Source: JAMXLO01 sp963696645 (lineage in GTDB: Bacteria; Pseudomonadota; Alphaproteobacteria; Acetobacterales; Acetobacteraceae). From it: a DNA stretch of 64,000 nucleotides. A program made the position numbers and the translations under genes. The notes below the pieces were generated by a model. The model saw only the letters and a program-made list of their open reading frames with translations, was not told where the DNA came from and made no database searches. Each line of letters starts with the position of its first letter. The stretch's first letter is position 1. This document shows, piece by piece, positions 51,579-60,969 of this stretch. The stretch lies in NCBI GenBank assembly GCA_963696645.1, contig CAVOKY010000003.1, forward strand, positions 135,787 to 199,786. The letters are read 5' to 3'.

Positions 51579-53475
51579 GGGCAGCGAGGACCTGCTGTCG
51601 CACTACCTGGCGGAGCTTACCTATATCCGCACCGCCGGCAGAGAGTTTGCGCGACTTTATCCGCGGGTCGCCGGTGCGCTGGACCTGGCCCCGCACGGCA
51701 GCAACGACCCGCATGTGCAGCAGCTGATCGAGTCATTTGCTTTTCTTACTGCCCGCCTGCAACGCATCTATGACGCTCAGTTGCCAGAAGTCCCGGCCGC
51801 CCTGCTGGACATCCTGTATCCGCAGCTTGTCGCGCCGATTCCCTCGATGACGATCGCAGCATTCCAGACCGATCCCCAGCAGAGCCGCTCGATCGCCGGC
51901 ATCACTGTTCCGGCCAACACGATGCTGTTCGCAAGTGCGGACGACACGGCGGAAGACCTGACCTGCCGCTTCCGCACCGGCTACCCGGTCACACTGTGGC
52001 CGGTTGAAGTTGCTGACGCGCGGATCGAGCCGCCCACCCTGTATCCGTTCCTGGACTCCAGCCCCAATGTGTATCAAGGCGACGACCAGATGCGGGCTTG
52101 GGCACGGCGGCGACTGGCCGCACCCATTCAGCGCGTCCTGCGCATCCGGTTGAGGTGTCAGGGCAATCGGCTGTTCAGTGAATTCGCACCGCAATCGCTG
52201 CGCTTTTTCCTGCCGCCACCGACCGGCAGCCGGGAAGCGATCTACGAACTGCTGTTCACCCACCTTGACGGCATCGCGGTTGCACCGATCGCTGCCGACA
52301 CGCCGCCACCGGACGGTCCCGCCCCGAACGTCGAACTGTTGAGCGGAGCGCAACTGCGCCCGGTGGGATTCGGTACCGACGAGGCATTGCTGCCGTGCCC
52401 GCCGATGTCGCACCAGGCATATCGGCTGCTGCAGGAGTATTTCACCTTCCCCGATAAGTTTCTGTTCATCGACATCGCCGAATTGCCCGCGGGTGCGCTG
52501 GGCACCGGCACGCACGTCGATCTGCTGCTGTTGCTGGCCGGTGCGCCTGACCATCCGGTGTCGGTGAACGCCGGCAGTTTCGTGCTGGGCTGCACGCCGA
52601 TCATCAATCTGTTCCCCCGCGTGACCGAGCCGATACGCCTGGACCACACGCGCCTGGAGTATCCGCTGGTGGCGGACATCCGCCGGCAGAACACGACCGA
52701 AATCCACAGCATCGAGCGCGTGACACTGTCGGTGGCGCGGGCCGATCGCGGACAGACGCTTCAGCCGTTGTTCTCGTTCCGCCATGTGGACCCGTCGGAT
52801 TCCGGCACGATGATGTACTACGCGCGCCGACAGCAGACGTCGCACGCCGCGTCCGACACCAGCGAGATACTGCTGTCCTTCGTCGATCCCGACCTCAATC
52901 CCGAACTCCCGGCCGGCGACACCGTGTTCGCGCACGTGCTGTGCACCAACCGCGGGCTCGCCGAGGAGCTTGGCTTTGGTACAAAACTGAACCTGGAAGT
53001 CGATCTGCCGGTGACGGACGTGGTATGCATGATGCGGCCGACGCGACAGGTCGCGCCGCCAATTGCCAGTCAGACACTGTGGCGGCTGGTATCGCACTTG
53101 TCGGTGAACCACCTGTCGATCACCGGCGGCAAGGACGGCATCGCGGCATTGCGCGAGATCCTGAAACTGTATTGCCCCAACGACAGCCGGAACAGGATCG
53201 ACAGTCTGACCAAAATGTCGACGCGGCGCGTGGTTCGGCACATCGGCGTGGACGCCTGGCGCGGCTTTTGCCGCGGCGTCGAGGTCGAGCTGCAATTCGA
53301 CGCAGAGAAATTCGCCGATGCCGGCGCCTATCTGATGGGCTCGATACTCAGTCGATTCTTCGGACTGTATGCCGCGGTGAACTCGTTCGCCGAACTGGTG
53401 CTGGTGATGAAGAGCGGGCAGCGTGACGAGACGTGGCGATGGCCGGCGCTGACGGGCGACATCGAGCTCCTTTGA
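51568..53475 (+). CDS. tssF: T6SS baseplate protein TssF
   Basis: 635 residues. N-terminal LLSHYLAELTYIRTAGREFA, ARLYPRVAGALDLAPHGSND and DPHVQQLIESFAFLTARLQR, then PEVPAALLDILYPQLVAPIP are diagnostic for TssF. The C-terminus includes HIGVDAWRGFCRGVEVELQF and LMGSILSRFFGLYAAVNSFA. Two TssF and one TssG form each baseplate wedge. Its ATG lies inside tssE and its stop overlaps the TTG of tssG. Confidence 0.96.
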   Translation: MPPEGSEDLLSHYLAELTYIRTAGREFARLYPRVAGALDLAPHGSNDPHVQQLIESFAFLTARLQRIYDAQLPEVPAALLDILYPQLVAPIPSMTIAAFQTDPQQSRSIAGITVPANTMLFASADDTAEDLTCRFRTGYPVTLWPVEVADARIEPPTLYPFLDSSPNVYQGDDQMRAWARRRLAAPIQRVLRIRLRCQGNRLFSEFAPQSLRFFLPPPTGSREAIYELLFTHLDGIAVAPIAADTPPPDGPAPNVELLSGAQLRPVGFGTDEALLPCPPMSHQAYRLLQEYFTFPDKFLFIDIAELPAGALGTGTHVDLLLLLAGAPDHPVSVNAGSFVLGCTPIINLFPRVTEPIRLDHTRLEYPLVADIRRQNTTEIHSIERVTLSVARADRGQTLQPLFSFRHVDPSDSGTMMYYARRQQTSHAASDTSEILLSFVDPDLNPELPAGDTVFAHVLCTNRGLAEELGFGTKLNLEVDLPVTDVVCMMRPTRQVAPPIASQTLWRLVSHLSVNHLSITGGKDGIAALREILKLYCPNDSRNRIDSLTKMSTRRVVRHIGVDAWRGFCRGVEVELQFDAEKFADAGAYLMGSILSRFFGLYAAVNSFAELVLVMKSGQRDETWRWPALTGDIELL

Positions 53476-54623
53476 GAGCGGTATTCTGGCGCGCGAGCGA
53501 TATCGCCTCTCTGAGCGAGCGTCTGGCGCGCGAGCCATACCGCTTCGACTTTCGCCAGGCGGTGCGCCTGCTGGAACTCGAAGCGCACCGCCAAGCCGCA
53601 AGTGTCAAACCCGAGCAGCCTGATCGCATTCCTGTCGGTGAAGGCACCGATCCACGGCGCGAATCGGTTCAGCTACGCGGCAGCCTGACCAGCAGCTTTC
53701 CGCCAAGCGACATCGAATCGCTCATCTCGGCCGGTCCGGACGACAGACCGGCGCTCACTGCCACGTTCTTCGGCATCGGCGGAGCGTTCGGGCCGCTGCC
53801 GCCGCCGCTGACTTCTCACGTCGTCGAGCGGGAGCGCGTGCGCGACCATGCCGGCCGTGACTTCCTCGATCTGTTCAATCATCGCCTGCTGTCGCTGCTG
53901 CTGCGCCACTGGCGGCTGTGCCAGCCGGCGCTGCAGGTGACGCCGGGAGTGGACGCGCCGGCCAAGATGCCGCTGCTGGCCCTGCTGGGATTGGCGACGC
54001 TGCCGCGTGACGGGTCGTCCGCATCGGTCTCGGGTCGGCTTGGCGGCATTACCAAAAGCCTGCTGGGCACGGCTGGGCTGCTCAACCAACGCCCGGTGTC
54101 GGCGCATGCACTGCAGCGGGTTCTGGCGGCGCATTTCGGTCTGCCGGTGCGGATCCTGCCACTGCGCGGTGGCTGGCTCCAACTGGCCGATGATCAGCTC
54201 AGCCGGTTGGGCCGCGTCGGGCAACTCGGCAACGCGGTGCTGGGCGGGCGTATCTGGGACCAGGCCGCCGGCGTTCGCATTGACATCGGGCCGACCGGTC
54301 TCGACCGGCTGCTGTCGCTCCTGCCGGGTCACGCCGGGCACGACGAGCTCGTGGCACTGGTCGAGTTCGCGCTCGGCGATGCCTTCGACGTCGAGCTCCG
54401 CCTGCTGCTGCGCCCGGAGGAAGTGCCGGCAGTCTCGTTCGACGCACGCGGGGCGCGGCTGGGATCGGCCAGGCTCGGCGCGGTCCGGCTTGCTCAGCAG
54501 AGCCGCACCCAGCCCGGGCCACGCCTCGGCTGGACATCGTGGCTTGGCCAGCAACCGCGCCGTGTAGTTGCAACAGTGCGCTTGCGCATCGGCGCGCGGC
54601 ACGCAGAAATGCCTGATGCCTGA
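53472..54623 (+). CDS. tssG: T6SS baseplate protein TssG
   Basis: 383 residues. Family signatures: REPYRFDFRQAVRLLELEAH, FPPSDIESLISAG, TATFFGIGGAFGPLPPPLTS and FLDLFNHRLLSLLLRHWRL. I chose the TTG at 53472, overlapping the TssF stop as TTGA, because homologous sequence begins right there (LRAVFWRASDIASLSERLAR) and vgrG/MORN show the same TTGA junction. The ATG at 53433 would add 13 residues encoded within tssF. It overlaps clpV by 8 nt. Confidence 0.93.
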   Translation: MRAVFWRASDIASLSERLAREPYRFDFRQAVRLLELEAHRQAASVKPEQPDRIPVGEGTDPRRESVQLRGSLTSSFPPSDIESLISAGPDDRPALTATFFGIGGAFGPLPPPLTSHVVERERVRDHAGRDFLDLFNHRLLSLLLRHWRLCQPALQVTPGVDAPAKMPLLALLGLATLPRDGSSASVSGRLGGITKSLLGTAGLLNQRPVSAHALQRVLAAHFGLPVRILPLRGGWLQLADDQLSRLGRVGQLGNAVLGGRIWDQAAGVRIDIGPTGLDRLLSLLPGHAGHDELVALVEFALGDAFDVELRLLLRPEEVPAVSFDARGARLGSARLGAVRLAQQSRTQPGPRLGWTSWLGQQPRRVVATVRLRIGARHAEMPDA

Positions 54624-57207
54624 CCCGAAGCGACTCGCCGCCACGCTCACGCTGCCCACCCGCCGCGCGCTCGAGCGCGCAGCCGAACGGGCCTTGCGCG
54701 AGACCCATGCAACGGTGGCGCTCGAACACATGCTGCTGGAGTTGTGCCGCGCGCCGGACACCGACGTTGCGTTTCTGTTGCGCAGCGAGCGGATGGACCA
54801 GCCGCAGTTGCTGGCGGCCCTCGAAGCAGCGGTGGGGCGGTTCCCCCGCGGCAGCCCGCGCGTGCCGGCGCTCGCCATCGAACTGCTCGACACGCTGTCC
54901 GCGGCATGGCTGACCGCGTCGGTCGATCTGGGACTGGGGCAGACCGGCTCGGCCAGCATATTGCACGCGGTGCATGACGACATGGAGCGGCGTGCGGCGC
55001 TGCTCGCATCAGTACCCGAACTGGCCCATGTTTTTGGCAGCCGCCTGCTGCAGGATCTGCCGGAGTTGGTTCGCCTCGGCTCGGAATATTTGTCGGCCGG
55101 CCCGCCGGGGACAGCGCAGCACGGCGCAGCGCTTGCCGCTTACACGGTCGATCTGACCGCGGAGGCGCGTGCCGGGCGCATCGATCCGGTGATCGGCCGC
55201 GACGCCGAGATCCGTCAGATAATCGACGTGCTGATGCGGCGGCGGCAGAACAATCCGATCCTCACCGGACCGGCGGGTGTCGGCAAGACCGCCATCGTCG
55301 AAGGCTTCGCCCGCAGCATCGCCGAAGGCCATGTGCCACCGCGCCTCGCTGGCCTGGTCGTCCACAGCCTCGATCTTGGCCTGCTCCAGGCCGGTGCCTC
55401 GATGCGTGGCGAGTATGAACAACGACTGCGCCTGCTGCTGGACGAAGCGGCAGCCGCGCAACCTCGCACCGTGCTGTTCATCGACGAAGCGCACATGCTG
55501 ATCGGCGCCGGCGGTGCGGCCGGTCAGGCCGACGCCGCGAACCTGCTGAAGCCCGCACTGGCGCGCGGCGGCCTTGGCGTAATCGCCGCCACCACCTGGG
55601 GAGAGTACAAGCGTTTCATCGAGAAGGATCCCGCTCTGGCGCGGCGCTTCCAGGTGATCCGCGTCGCCGAGCCGACCGAGGCCGTTGCGGTCGGGATGCT
55701 GCGCGGGCTCGCGCCGAATCTCGAGGCGCATCATGGCGTTCGCATTCTCGAAGAGGCGCTTGCCGAAGCGGTGCGATTGTCGCACCGTTTTGTCACCGGC
55801 CGGCAGTTGCCGGAAAAGGCAATATCGGTGCTCGACACCGCCTGTGCGCGGGTGGCCATCGCGCGCAGCACCCCGCCGGTAGAACTCGAGGATGTCGCAC
55901 AGCGCTGCAACGCGCTGGAGGCGGAGATCACACGACTGCGGCGCGAGGTGCCACTGGAACCTGACCACGCGGAGCGACTGGAGGCGCTCGAGGAGGAGCG
56001 TGGGCGCGTCGAAGAACAGCGACTGCTGCTAGCCAGCCGCTGGCAACTGGAGCAGGAGACCGTCGCGCGGCTGGCGTCGCTGGAAGCGCGGGTGAAGGGT
56101 GCGGCCGGCGGCGCCGATGAAACTTTGCGCCATGAACTGGCCGGGCTGCGGCTGGAACTGGATGAGGTGCAGCAGCAACGCGGACTGGTCGCCGCCGGCG
56201 TGGACAGCCGTGCCATAGCCGAGGTGGTGTCGGGATGGACCGGCATCCCGGTCGGCCGGATGCTGGCCGACACGCTGGCCAATGCGCGCTCGCTGAAGTC
56301 GCGCATGGCGGAGCGCATTGTCGGCCAGGACGCTGCACTCGACACGATCTGCCGGCGCATCCAGACCTTCTATGCCGATCTGGGCGAGCCGAACAAGCCG
56401 ACCGGCGTGTTCCTGCTGTGCGGCCCGAGCGGTGTCGGCAAGACCGAGACCGCGCTGACGCTGGCCGACCTGCTGTTCGGCGGTCCGCGTGCGCTGGTCA
56501 CAGTGAACATGTCGGAATACCAGGAGGCGCACACCGTCTCGACGCTGCGCGGCGCCCCGCCAGGCTACATCGGATACGGCAGTGGCGGCACGCTGACCGA
56601 GGCCGTGCGTCGGCAGCCCTATTGCGTGCTGTTGCTCGACGAGGTCGAGAAGGCACATTCTGACGTCATGGAACTGTTCTACCAGGTGTTCGATCGCGGC
56701 ATGCTGGAGGACAGCGAAGGCCAGGTCGTGGACTTCACCAATACTGTCATATTGCTGACCTCCAATGTCGGTGCAGAGGCGTTGAGCGAATTGACCGAGC
56801 GCCGCCGGACAGCGGATGCCGAGACGTTGGCGGCTGCGATCCGCCCGGTGCTGCTGCGCCAGTTCAGTGCCGCGTTCCTCGGCCGGCTCGTCGTGGTCCC
56901 ATACCGGCCGCTCGGTCGCGAGGGCATCGAGGCAGTGACGCGGCTCAAGCTGCGTCGCATCCAGGAGCGCTTCGCCATGACGCGCCGCGGAGAACTCACC
57001 TACCATCCAGGTGTCGTGCGCGCCATCGCCGAGAATGCCGGTGCCACGGAAAGCGGCGCGCGCATGGTGGACACGATCCTGACGCACGCCGTGCTCCCGG
57101 CGCTGTCGGGGCGGATTCTGGACAGCCTTGCCGACGGTAAGCAAATCGCCGGGGCGCATCTGTCGATCGACAGCAATGGCGGTCTCGTCATCGAGCTGCG
57201 GTCATGA
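54616..57207 (+). CDS. clpV: T6SS AAA+ ATPase ClpV (TssH)
   Basis: 863 residues. An N-domain (about 10-150), then the first AAA+ module with Walker A GPAGVGKTAIVEG near 218 and Walker B VLFIDEAHMLIGAGG. A ClpB-like coiled-coil insertion spans about 430-510, and the second AAA+ module has GPSGVGKTETALTLADLLFG near 603, VTVNMSEYQEAHTVSTLRGA and LLLDEVEKAHSDVMELFYQV. It unfolds contracted TssB/TssC sheath for recycling. Start and tssG stop overlap by 8 nt; stop overlaps the vgrG ATG. Confidence 0.97.
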   Translation: MPDPKRLAATLTLPTRRALERAAERALRETHATVALEHMLLELCRAPDTDVAFLLRSERMDQPQLLAALEAAVGRFPRGSPRVPALAIELLDTLSAAWLTASVDLGLGQTGSASILHAVHDDMERRAALLASVPELAHVFGSRLLQDLPELVRLGSEYLSAGPPGTAQHGAALAAYTVDLTAEARAGRIDPVIGRDAEIRQIIDVLMRRRQNNPILTGPAGVGKTAIVEGFARSIAEGHVPPRLAGLVVHSLDLGLLQAGASMRGEYEQRLRLLLDEAAAAQPRTVLFIDEAHMLIGAGGAAGQADAANLLKPALARGGLGVIAATTWGEYKRFIEKDPALARRFQVIRVAEPTEAVAVGMLRGLAPNLEAHHGVRILEEALAEAVRLSHRFVTGRQLPEKAISVLDTACARVAIARSTPPVELEDVAQRCNALEAEITRLRREVPLEPDHAERLEALEEERGRVEEQRLLLASRWQLEQETVARLASLEARVKGAAGGADETLRHELAGLRLELDEVQQQRGLVAAGVDSRAIAEVVSGWTGIPVGRMLADTLANARSLKSRMAERIVGQDAALDTICRRIQTFYADLGEPNKPTGVFLLCGPSGVGKTETALTLADLLFGGPRALVTVNMSEYQEAHTVSTLRGAPPGYIGYGSGGTLTEAVRRQPYCVLLLDEVEKAHSDVMELFYQVFDRGMLEDSEGQVVDFTNTVILLTSNVGAEALSELTERRRTADAETLAAAIRPVLLRQFSAAFLGRLVVVPYRPLGREGIEAVTRLKLRRIQERFAMTRRGELTYHPGVVRAIAENAGATESGARMVDTILTHAVLPALSGRILDSLADGKQIAGAHLSIDSNGGLVIELRS

Positions 57208-59126
57208 GCGGAACACCGCAATGGTCGCTGGCGGTGACCACACCGCTCGGTCCGAGTGCCCTGACGCTGCAGCGGCTCGAGGGCACGGAACACCTGTCCG
57301 AGCCGTACTTGCTGCATCTGACGATGAGCGCAAGCGGCCCGGTGGATGCCGACGCACTGCTCGGCAAGGCGGCGTGCGTCACGCTGATCGATGGTGAAGG
57401 CAACAAGCGCTATCTGCACGGGCTGGTGACGCGACTGGCGCAGAGCGGCAACGAGTGCCTCGCCGACCTGCGGCCGTGGCTGTGGATGCTGTCGCTGATT
57501 GCCGACAACCGCATATTCCAATCGAAATCGGTGCCGGACATCCTGACGAGCGTGTTCAGCGACGCCGGTTTCACCGACTATCGCAATGACCTTCGGCAGA
57601 GCTATAGCGCGCTGGACTATTGCGTGCAGTTTCAGGAAACCAGTTTTGCCTTCGTAAGCCGGCTGATGGAGGAAGCCGGTATCTGCTACTTCTTCGAGCA
57701 CACCGACAGCGCCCATACGCTGGTGCTGGCCGACGACCCGGCGAGTTTCAAGGATTGCGAGCACGCCGCGAGCATCCCGTTCCTGCCGTTGCGGACAGGC
57801 GCCGACTGGCTGACCGATCTGCGCATCGACACGGTGGCAAAGGAGAACCAGGTCGCCGTGCAGTCGTATCAGGCCGACGACTTCAACTTCGTCACGCCGG
57901 CCACCGAACTGAAGGTCAATACCGGACAAGGTGCGCGCCGTGTCTACGAGTATCCTGGACGCTATGACACGATGGATTCCGGCGAGACCGTGGCCAAGCG
58001 TCGCATCGAGGCATTCGAGGCGGTGGCAAAGCAGATCAGCGGCGAGTCGCCGGTGCGGGCGTTGCGCGCCGGCGGTGCGTTCACGCTGACCGGCCATCCT
58101 GACTCCGCGCTGAACGCACGCTATGCATTGCGCTCGGTGTCGCATTCGGCGGTCAGGCGCGAATACACCAACCAGTTCGTCGCATTTCCGGCGAGTGTGC
58201 CGTTCCGCCCACCGCGGGAGACACCGGTACCGCGCGTCGCAGGGTCGCAGACCGCGATCGTCGTCGGCCAATCCGGCAAGGAGATCTATACCGATAAATA
58301 CGGTCGCGTAAAGGTGCAGTTCCACTGGGACCAGCTTGGCAAGCACGACGAGAACAGCTCGTGCTGGATCCGCGTGGCGCAGAACTGGGCCGGCGCGAGC
58401 TGGGGCGCCTTCACGCTGCCGCGCATCGGCCAGGAGGTCGTGGTAACGTTCCTCAATGGCGACCCCGACCGTCCGCTGATCACCGGCTGCGTCTACAACG
58501 GCGACAACCCGGTGCCCTACACGCTGCCGGACGAACAGACAAAGACGGTGTTCAAGTCCAACACATCGGAAGGCGGCGGTGGCTTCAACGAGCTACGGCT
58601 GGAGGACAAGAAGGACAGCGAGGAAATCTATCTGCACGCCCAGAAGGATATGAACGTGACCGTGCTCAACAACCAGACCGTCACGATCACCAAGGATCGC
58701 GCGGTGACGATATCCAAGGGCAACGACACGCTGACGGTGTCGGAAGGCGATCGCACGTTCGCTGTTAGCAAGGGCAAGGAGACCTACAGCGTGCAGGGCA
58801 CGCGTGGAGTGACTGTCACCGGAGCGGAAACGCGAACCAACAAGGCGGATTTCACGCAGACCGTATCGGGTAACTTCACCCTGAACGTGGACGGCGACAT
58901 CACTATCAAAGCGTCAGGTGCGCTCACATTGCAGTCCGGCACCGGCATGACGGTGAAGGCGGGCACTTCGCTCGGCGCCAGCGCTGGCACCTCGCTCGAG
59001 GCCAAGGCCGGCACCAGCCTGTCGCTGCAGGGCGGCACCACCTTCGAACTGAAGGCCAACGCCAGCGGCACCGTCGATGGCGGCGGCATGCTGGCAGCGA
59101 AGGGCGGCCTGGTGAAGCTGAATTGA
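57204..59126 (+). CDS. vgrG: T6SS spike protein VgrG (TssI)
   Basis: 640 residues. The gp27-like base covers about 1-370 (QSYSALDYCVQFQETSFAFV, LMEEAGICYFFEHTDSAHTL). The gp5 OB part has DKYGRVKVQFHWDQLGKHDE, SSCWIRVAQNWAGASWGAFT and PRIGQEVVVTFLNGDPDRPL. A beta-helical tail from about 480 is rich in Thr/Val/Gly repeats (VTVLNNQTVTITKDRAVTIS) and ends GGMLAAKGGLVKLN, with no fused effector domain. It caps the Hcp tube and should carry the DUF4280 tip. Start overlaps clpV (ATGA); stop overlaps the next gene (TTGA). Confidence 0.96.
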   Translation: MSGTPQWSLAVTTPLGPSALTLQRLEGTEHLSEPYLLHLTMSASGPVDADALLGKAACVTLIDGEGNKRYLHGLVTRLAQSGNECLADLRPWLWMLSLIADNRIFQSKSVPDILTSVFSDAGFTDYRNDLRQSYSALDYCVQFQETSFAFVSRLMEEAGICYFFEHTDSAHTLVLADDPASFKDCEHAASIPFLPLRTGADWLTDLRIDTVAKENQVAVQSYQADDFNFVTPATELKVNTGQGARRVYEYPGRYDTMDSGETVAKRRIEAFEAVAKQISGESPVRALRAGGAFTLTGHPDSALNARYALRSVSHSAVRREYTNQFVAFPASVPFRPPRETPVPRVAGSQTAIVVGQSGKEIYTDKYGRVKVQFHWDQLGKHDENSSCWIRVAQNWAGASWGAFTLPRIGQEVVVTFLNGDPDRPLITGCVYNGDNPVPYTLPDEQTKTVFKSNTSEGGGGFNELRLEDKKDSEEIYLHAQKDMNVTVLNNQTVTITKDRAVTISKGNDTLTVSEGDRTFAVSKGKETYSVQGTRGVTVTGAETRTNKADFTQTVSGNFTLNVDGDITIKASGALTLQSGTGMTVKAGTSLGASAGTSLEAKAGTSLSLQGGTTFELKANASGTVDGGGMLAAKGGLVKLN

Positions 59127-59791
59127 GCGGTGATGCCCAGGAGGAACGCGTCGAACGCCGCAACGCATCAGGCGCGGTGGTGGAACGCGCCACGTTTCGA
59201 GCCGGTGCGCTGAACGGCCCGACCACCCTGTTCGGCGCCGATGGCCTGGCCTCGGCCGAGATTGGCTTCGCCGATGGCCAGCGCGACGGGCCGATGGTGG
59301 TGTACGATGCCGCCGGTGCAATGCTCGCGCGGCTGACCTACCGCGCGGGCGTGCTGGACGGCCCAGCGGTGATCTACAGCGATGGCCGCGTGCTAACCGA
59401 GCTCACCTATGTTGCCGATGTGGCCGAGGGACCGGTGCGCAGCTTCGCCGCCTCCGGCATGCTGGCGTCGGCCGGCACTCTGCGACAGGGACGGCTGCAC
59501 GGCCAACTTGTGGTCTACCGGCCGGACGGCAGCGTACAGCAGCGGCTGCTTTACAAGGACGGGTTGCTCGACGGCGAGGCGGTGGAACTGGACCCGGCCG
59601 GCACGGTGCGTCGCCGTAGCGACTATCGCGCCGGACGGCTGGATGGACCGATGGTCGAGTACGACGAGGCCGGCAGACCACAGTTTCGCACCCAGTATGT
59701 GGCAGACCGGCAGATCGGCGAACGCCAGAAGGATACTGCTGCGCCGGCAACGCGGACGCCATGGTATAAGCGACTGTCGGGTCAGAGCTGA
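59123..59791 (+). CDS. MORN-like repeat protein coupled to vgrG
   Basis: 222 residues starting with TTG at 59123, overlapping the VgrG stop. Nearly the whole protein is about eight units of roughly 23 residues built on a GxLDGPxxxYDxxGxxxxRxxY plan, e.g. GQRDGPMVVYDAAGAMLARL, GVLDGPAVIYSDGRVLTELT and GRLDGPMVEYDEAGRPQFRT. This is the MORN-like/YwqK-type repeat. No signal peptide or membrane helix is visible. Its position, translationally coupled to vgrG and facing a PAAR-like gene, suggests an adaptor, immunity or effector-associated protein; which one cannot be told. Confidence 0.8.
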   Translation: MSGDAQEERVERRNASGAVVERATFRAGALNGPTTLFGADGLASAEIGFADGQRDGPMVVYDAAGAMLARLTYRAGVLDGPAVIYSDGRVLTELTYVADVAEGPVRSFAASGMLASAGTLRQGRLHGQLVVYRPDGSVQQRLLYKDGLLDGEAVELDPAGTVRRRSDYRAGRLDGPMVEYDEAGRPQFRTQYVADRQIGERQKDTAAPATRTPWYKRLSGQS

Positions 59792-59953
59792 GCGCCACGG
59801 GCCTCCCCCTTCAGGCCGCCGTAGGCTGGCCATCCACAACTTTCTCGATGTCTGCAAGGGAAATCCATGGATGCCAGTCTGCGTCGACATGGCGGCGCAC
59901 GGTGGGTCGATCTATTCGAAACTTGGCATCGTTTGCGTCACGCGCCACCGGTG
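59792..59953. other. Gap between convergent MORN and PAAR-like genes
   Basis: 162 nt. A minus-strand frame reads DWHPWISLADIEKVVDGQP before a stop near 59818, out of frame with the DUF4280 gene; it could be the relic of a small downstream gene. No clear terminator hairpin with a T-run is seen. Confidence 0.35.
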
Positions 59954-60343
59954 TCAGGGAACCATCACGCTCGTCTGCCCCGGGCTGGTGATCTGGATCA
60001 CGCCGGCCCATAGGCACATGAGCTTGCAGTTGTTGTCGAGCGCCGGCATTCCGCCCGTCAGAACCGTCGGCGCACCGGGCACCCAGGGCGCGGGCGTGGC
60101 CGGGATGCAGGGCATCGGCGTCAATACGCCGAGTGCCGCCGTCGTGGCCGTAGCGACGGTCGGATTGGCGATGCTGCTGCACATGCCGAAGGGCGGGATG
60201 TTCGCGATGGGAATGTGATCCATGATCGTTCCTGCCGGCACGCCACCTGCCATCACCCGGTTCGCCGGCAGCACGTTCAAGGTGCTGGGCGCGGCGCCGA
60301 AGCTGCATTGCATCATGGCACCGGTGGTGACCTGGATCGGCAT
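59954..60343 (-). CDS. DUF4280 PAAR-like spike-tip protein
   Basis: 129 residues: MPIQVTTGAMMQCSFGAAPS, ANRVMAGGVPAGTIMDHIPI, NIPPFGMCSSIANPTVATAT, LGVLTPMPCIPATPAPWVPG and CKLMCLWAGVIQITSPGQTS. This is DUF4280, a PAAR-like family with conserved Cys and Pro that sharpens VgrG spikes. It is a bare tip without a fused toxin. GGAGGATCGCGG precedes the ATG at 60343. It converges on the T6SS operon; a decayed relative stands at 39105. Confidence 0.9.
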   Translation of the reverse strand: MPIQVTTGAMMQCSFGAAPSTLNVLPANRVMAGGVPAGTIMDHIPIANIPPFGMCSSIANPTVATATTAALGVLTPMPCIPATPAPWVPGAPTVLTGGMPALDNNCKLMCLWAGVIQITSPGQTSVMVP

Positions 60344-60516
60344 CCGCGATCCTCCTGCACGGCAATATCAGGATTGTACGCAACTGTTGCTGCCGCGGCC
60401 ATATGCCGTCATTGGGGAAGTCGGACCAGCACGACCCTGCAAAACAATATCCATCGGCTGCGCCACAGTCATGCAGGCCGCGCTGATGCGGCCAGCGATC
60501 TTGAGCCGGAATTGTT

Positions 60517-60682
60517 AGAACTCCGACACCCCTTCGAGATACTGGCGGTATCGCATGTAGTCCTCGTAGGTCCCCTCAGAAGACAACGCAGCTTTTTCCA
60601 ATCTTGACCGAAGGTTCCACGCTGCCCCCAGCCGATCACGGCGAACCACGGTGCCGTCGCGGAAGTGGTGGAAATTCGGAGT
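60517..60682 (-). pseudogene. C-terminal fragment of an unknown gene cut by IS256
   Basis: Read leftward from the IS end, the open frame gives TPNFHHFRDGTVVRRDRLGA, AWNLRSRLEKAALSSEGTYE and DYMRYRQYLEGVSEF before a TAA at 60517. The composition is that of real protein (about 55 residues, mixed charge). It is broken exactly at the IS256 inverted repeat at 60683. It lies just upstream of the DUF4280 gene on the same strand, so the lost gene may have belonged to the T6SS cargo. I do not recognise it. Confidence 0.5.
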
Positions 60683-60746
60683 GGTGTAATCTCCGGCTTG
60701 TGCAACGAGCCAGACTCGACGCTGAAACGCCGAGGGAGATTACACC
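60683..60746. repeat. IS256 end: 12-bp inverted repeat
   Basis: GGTGTAATCTCC at 60683-60694 and its exact complement GGAGATTACACC at 60735-60746 flank 40 nt and immediately precede the transposase ATG. The outer copy marks the element's left tip. Confidence 0.7.
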
Positions 60747-60968
60747 ATGGAACAGCAGATCAAGGACAGGTCGGAGGAGTCGTCTGAATTCCTCGGAGCT
60801 GGTTGGTTCGATCCGATCGAGGCGGTGATCCGGGATCGGGTTCGTGGGTTCATTGAGGAACTGGTGGATGCGGAGCTGGCCGAGGCGCTTGGCCGCTCGC
60901 GCTACCGCCGCCGCGTGCCAGCTGAGTTGGCAGGTGGATCGGCCGGGTATCGGCATGGACGGCGGGAC
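60747..60968 (+). pseudogene. IS256-family transposase, N-terminal fragment
   Basis: From the ATG at 60747 the peptide MEQQIKDRSEESSEFLGAGW continues with FDPIEAVIRDRVRGFIEELV, AELAEALGRSRYRRRVPAEL and GSAGYRHGRR. This is the N-terminus of IS256 (Mutator-type) transposases. The match stops at about 60968, where an IS66-type sequence takes over, so only about 73 of some 400 residues remain. Confidence 0.8.
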
Positions 60969-60969
60969 C

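Noticed and set aside
51733..53601. Long minus-strand open frame (622 codons) opposite tssF
   Set aside because: It is antisense to a strongly conserved TssF, is rich in Arg/His/Gln as expected of a GC-rich shadow frame, and matches no family.
53673..54983. Minus-strand 436-codon frame opposite tssG and clpV
   Set aside because: It spans two genuine genes and their junction on the other strand, with no protein-like features.
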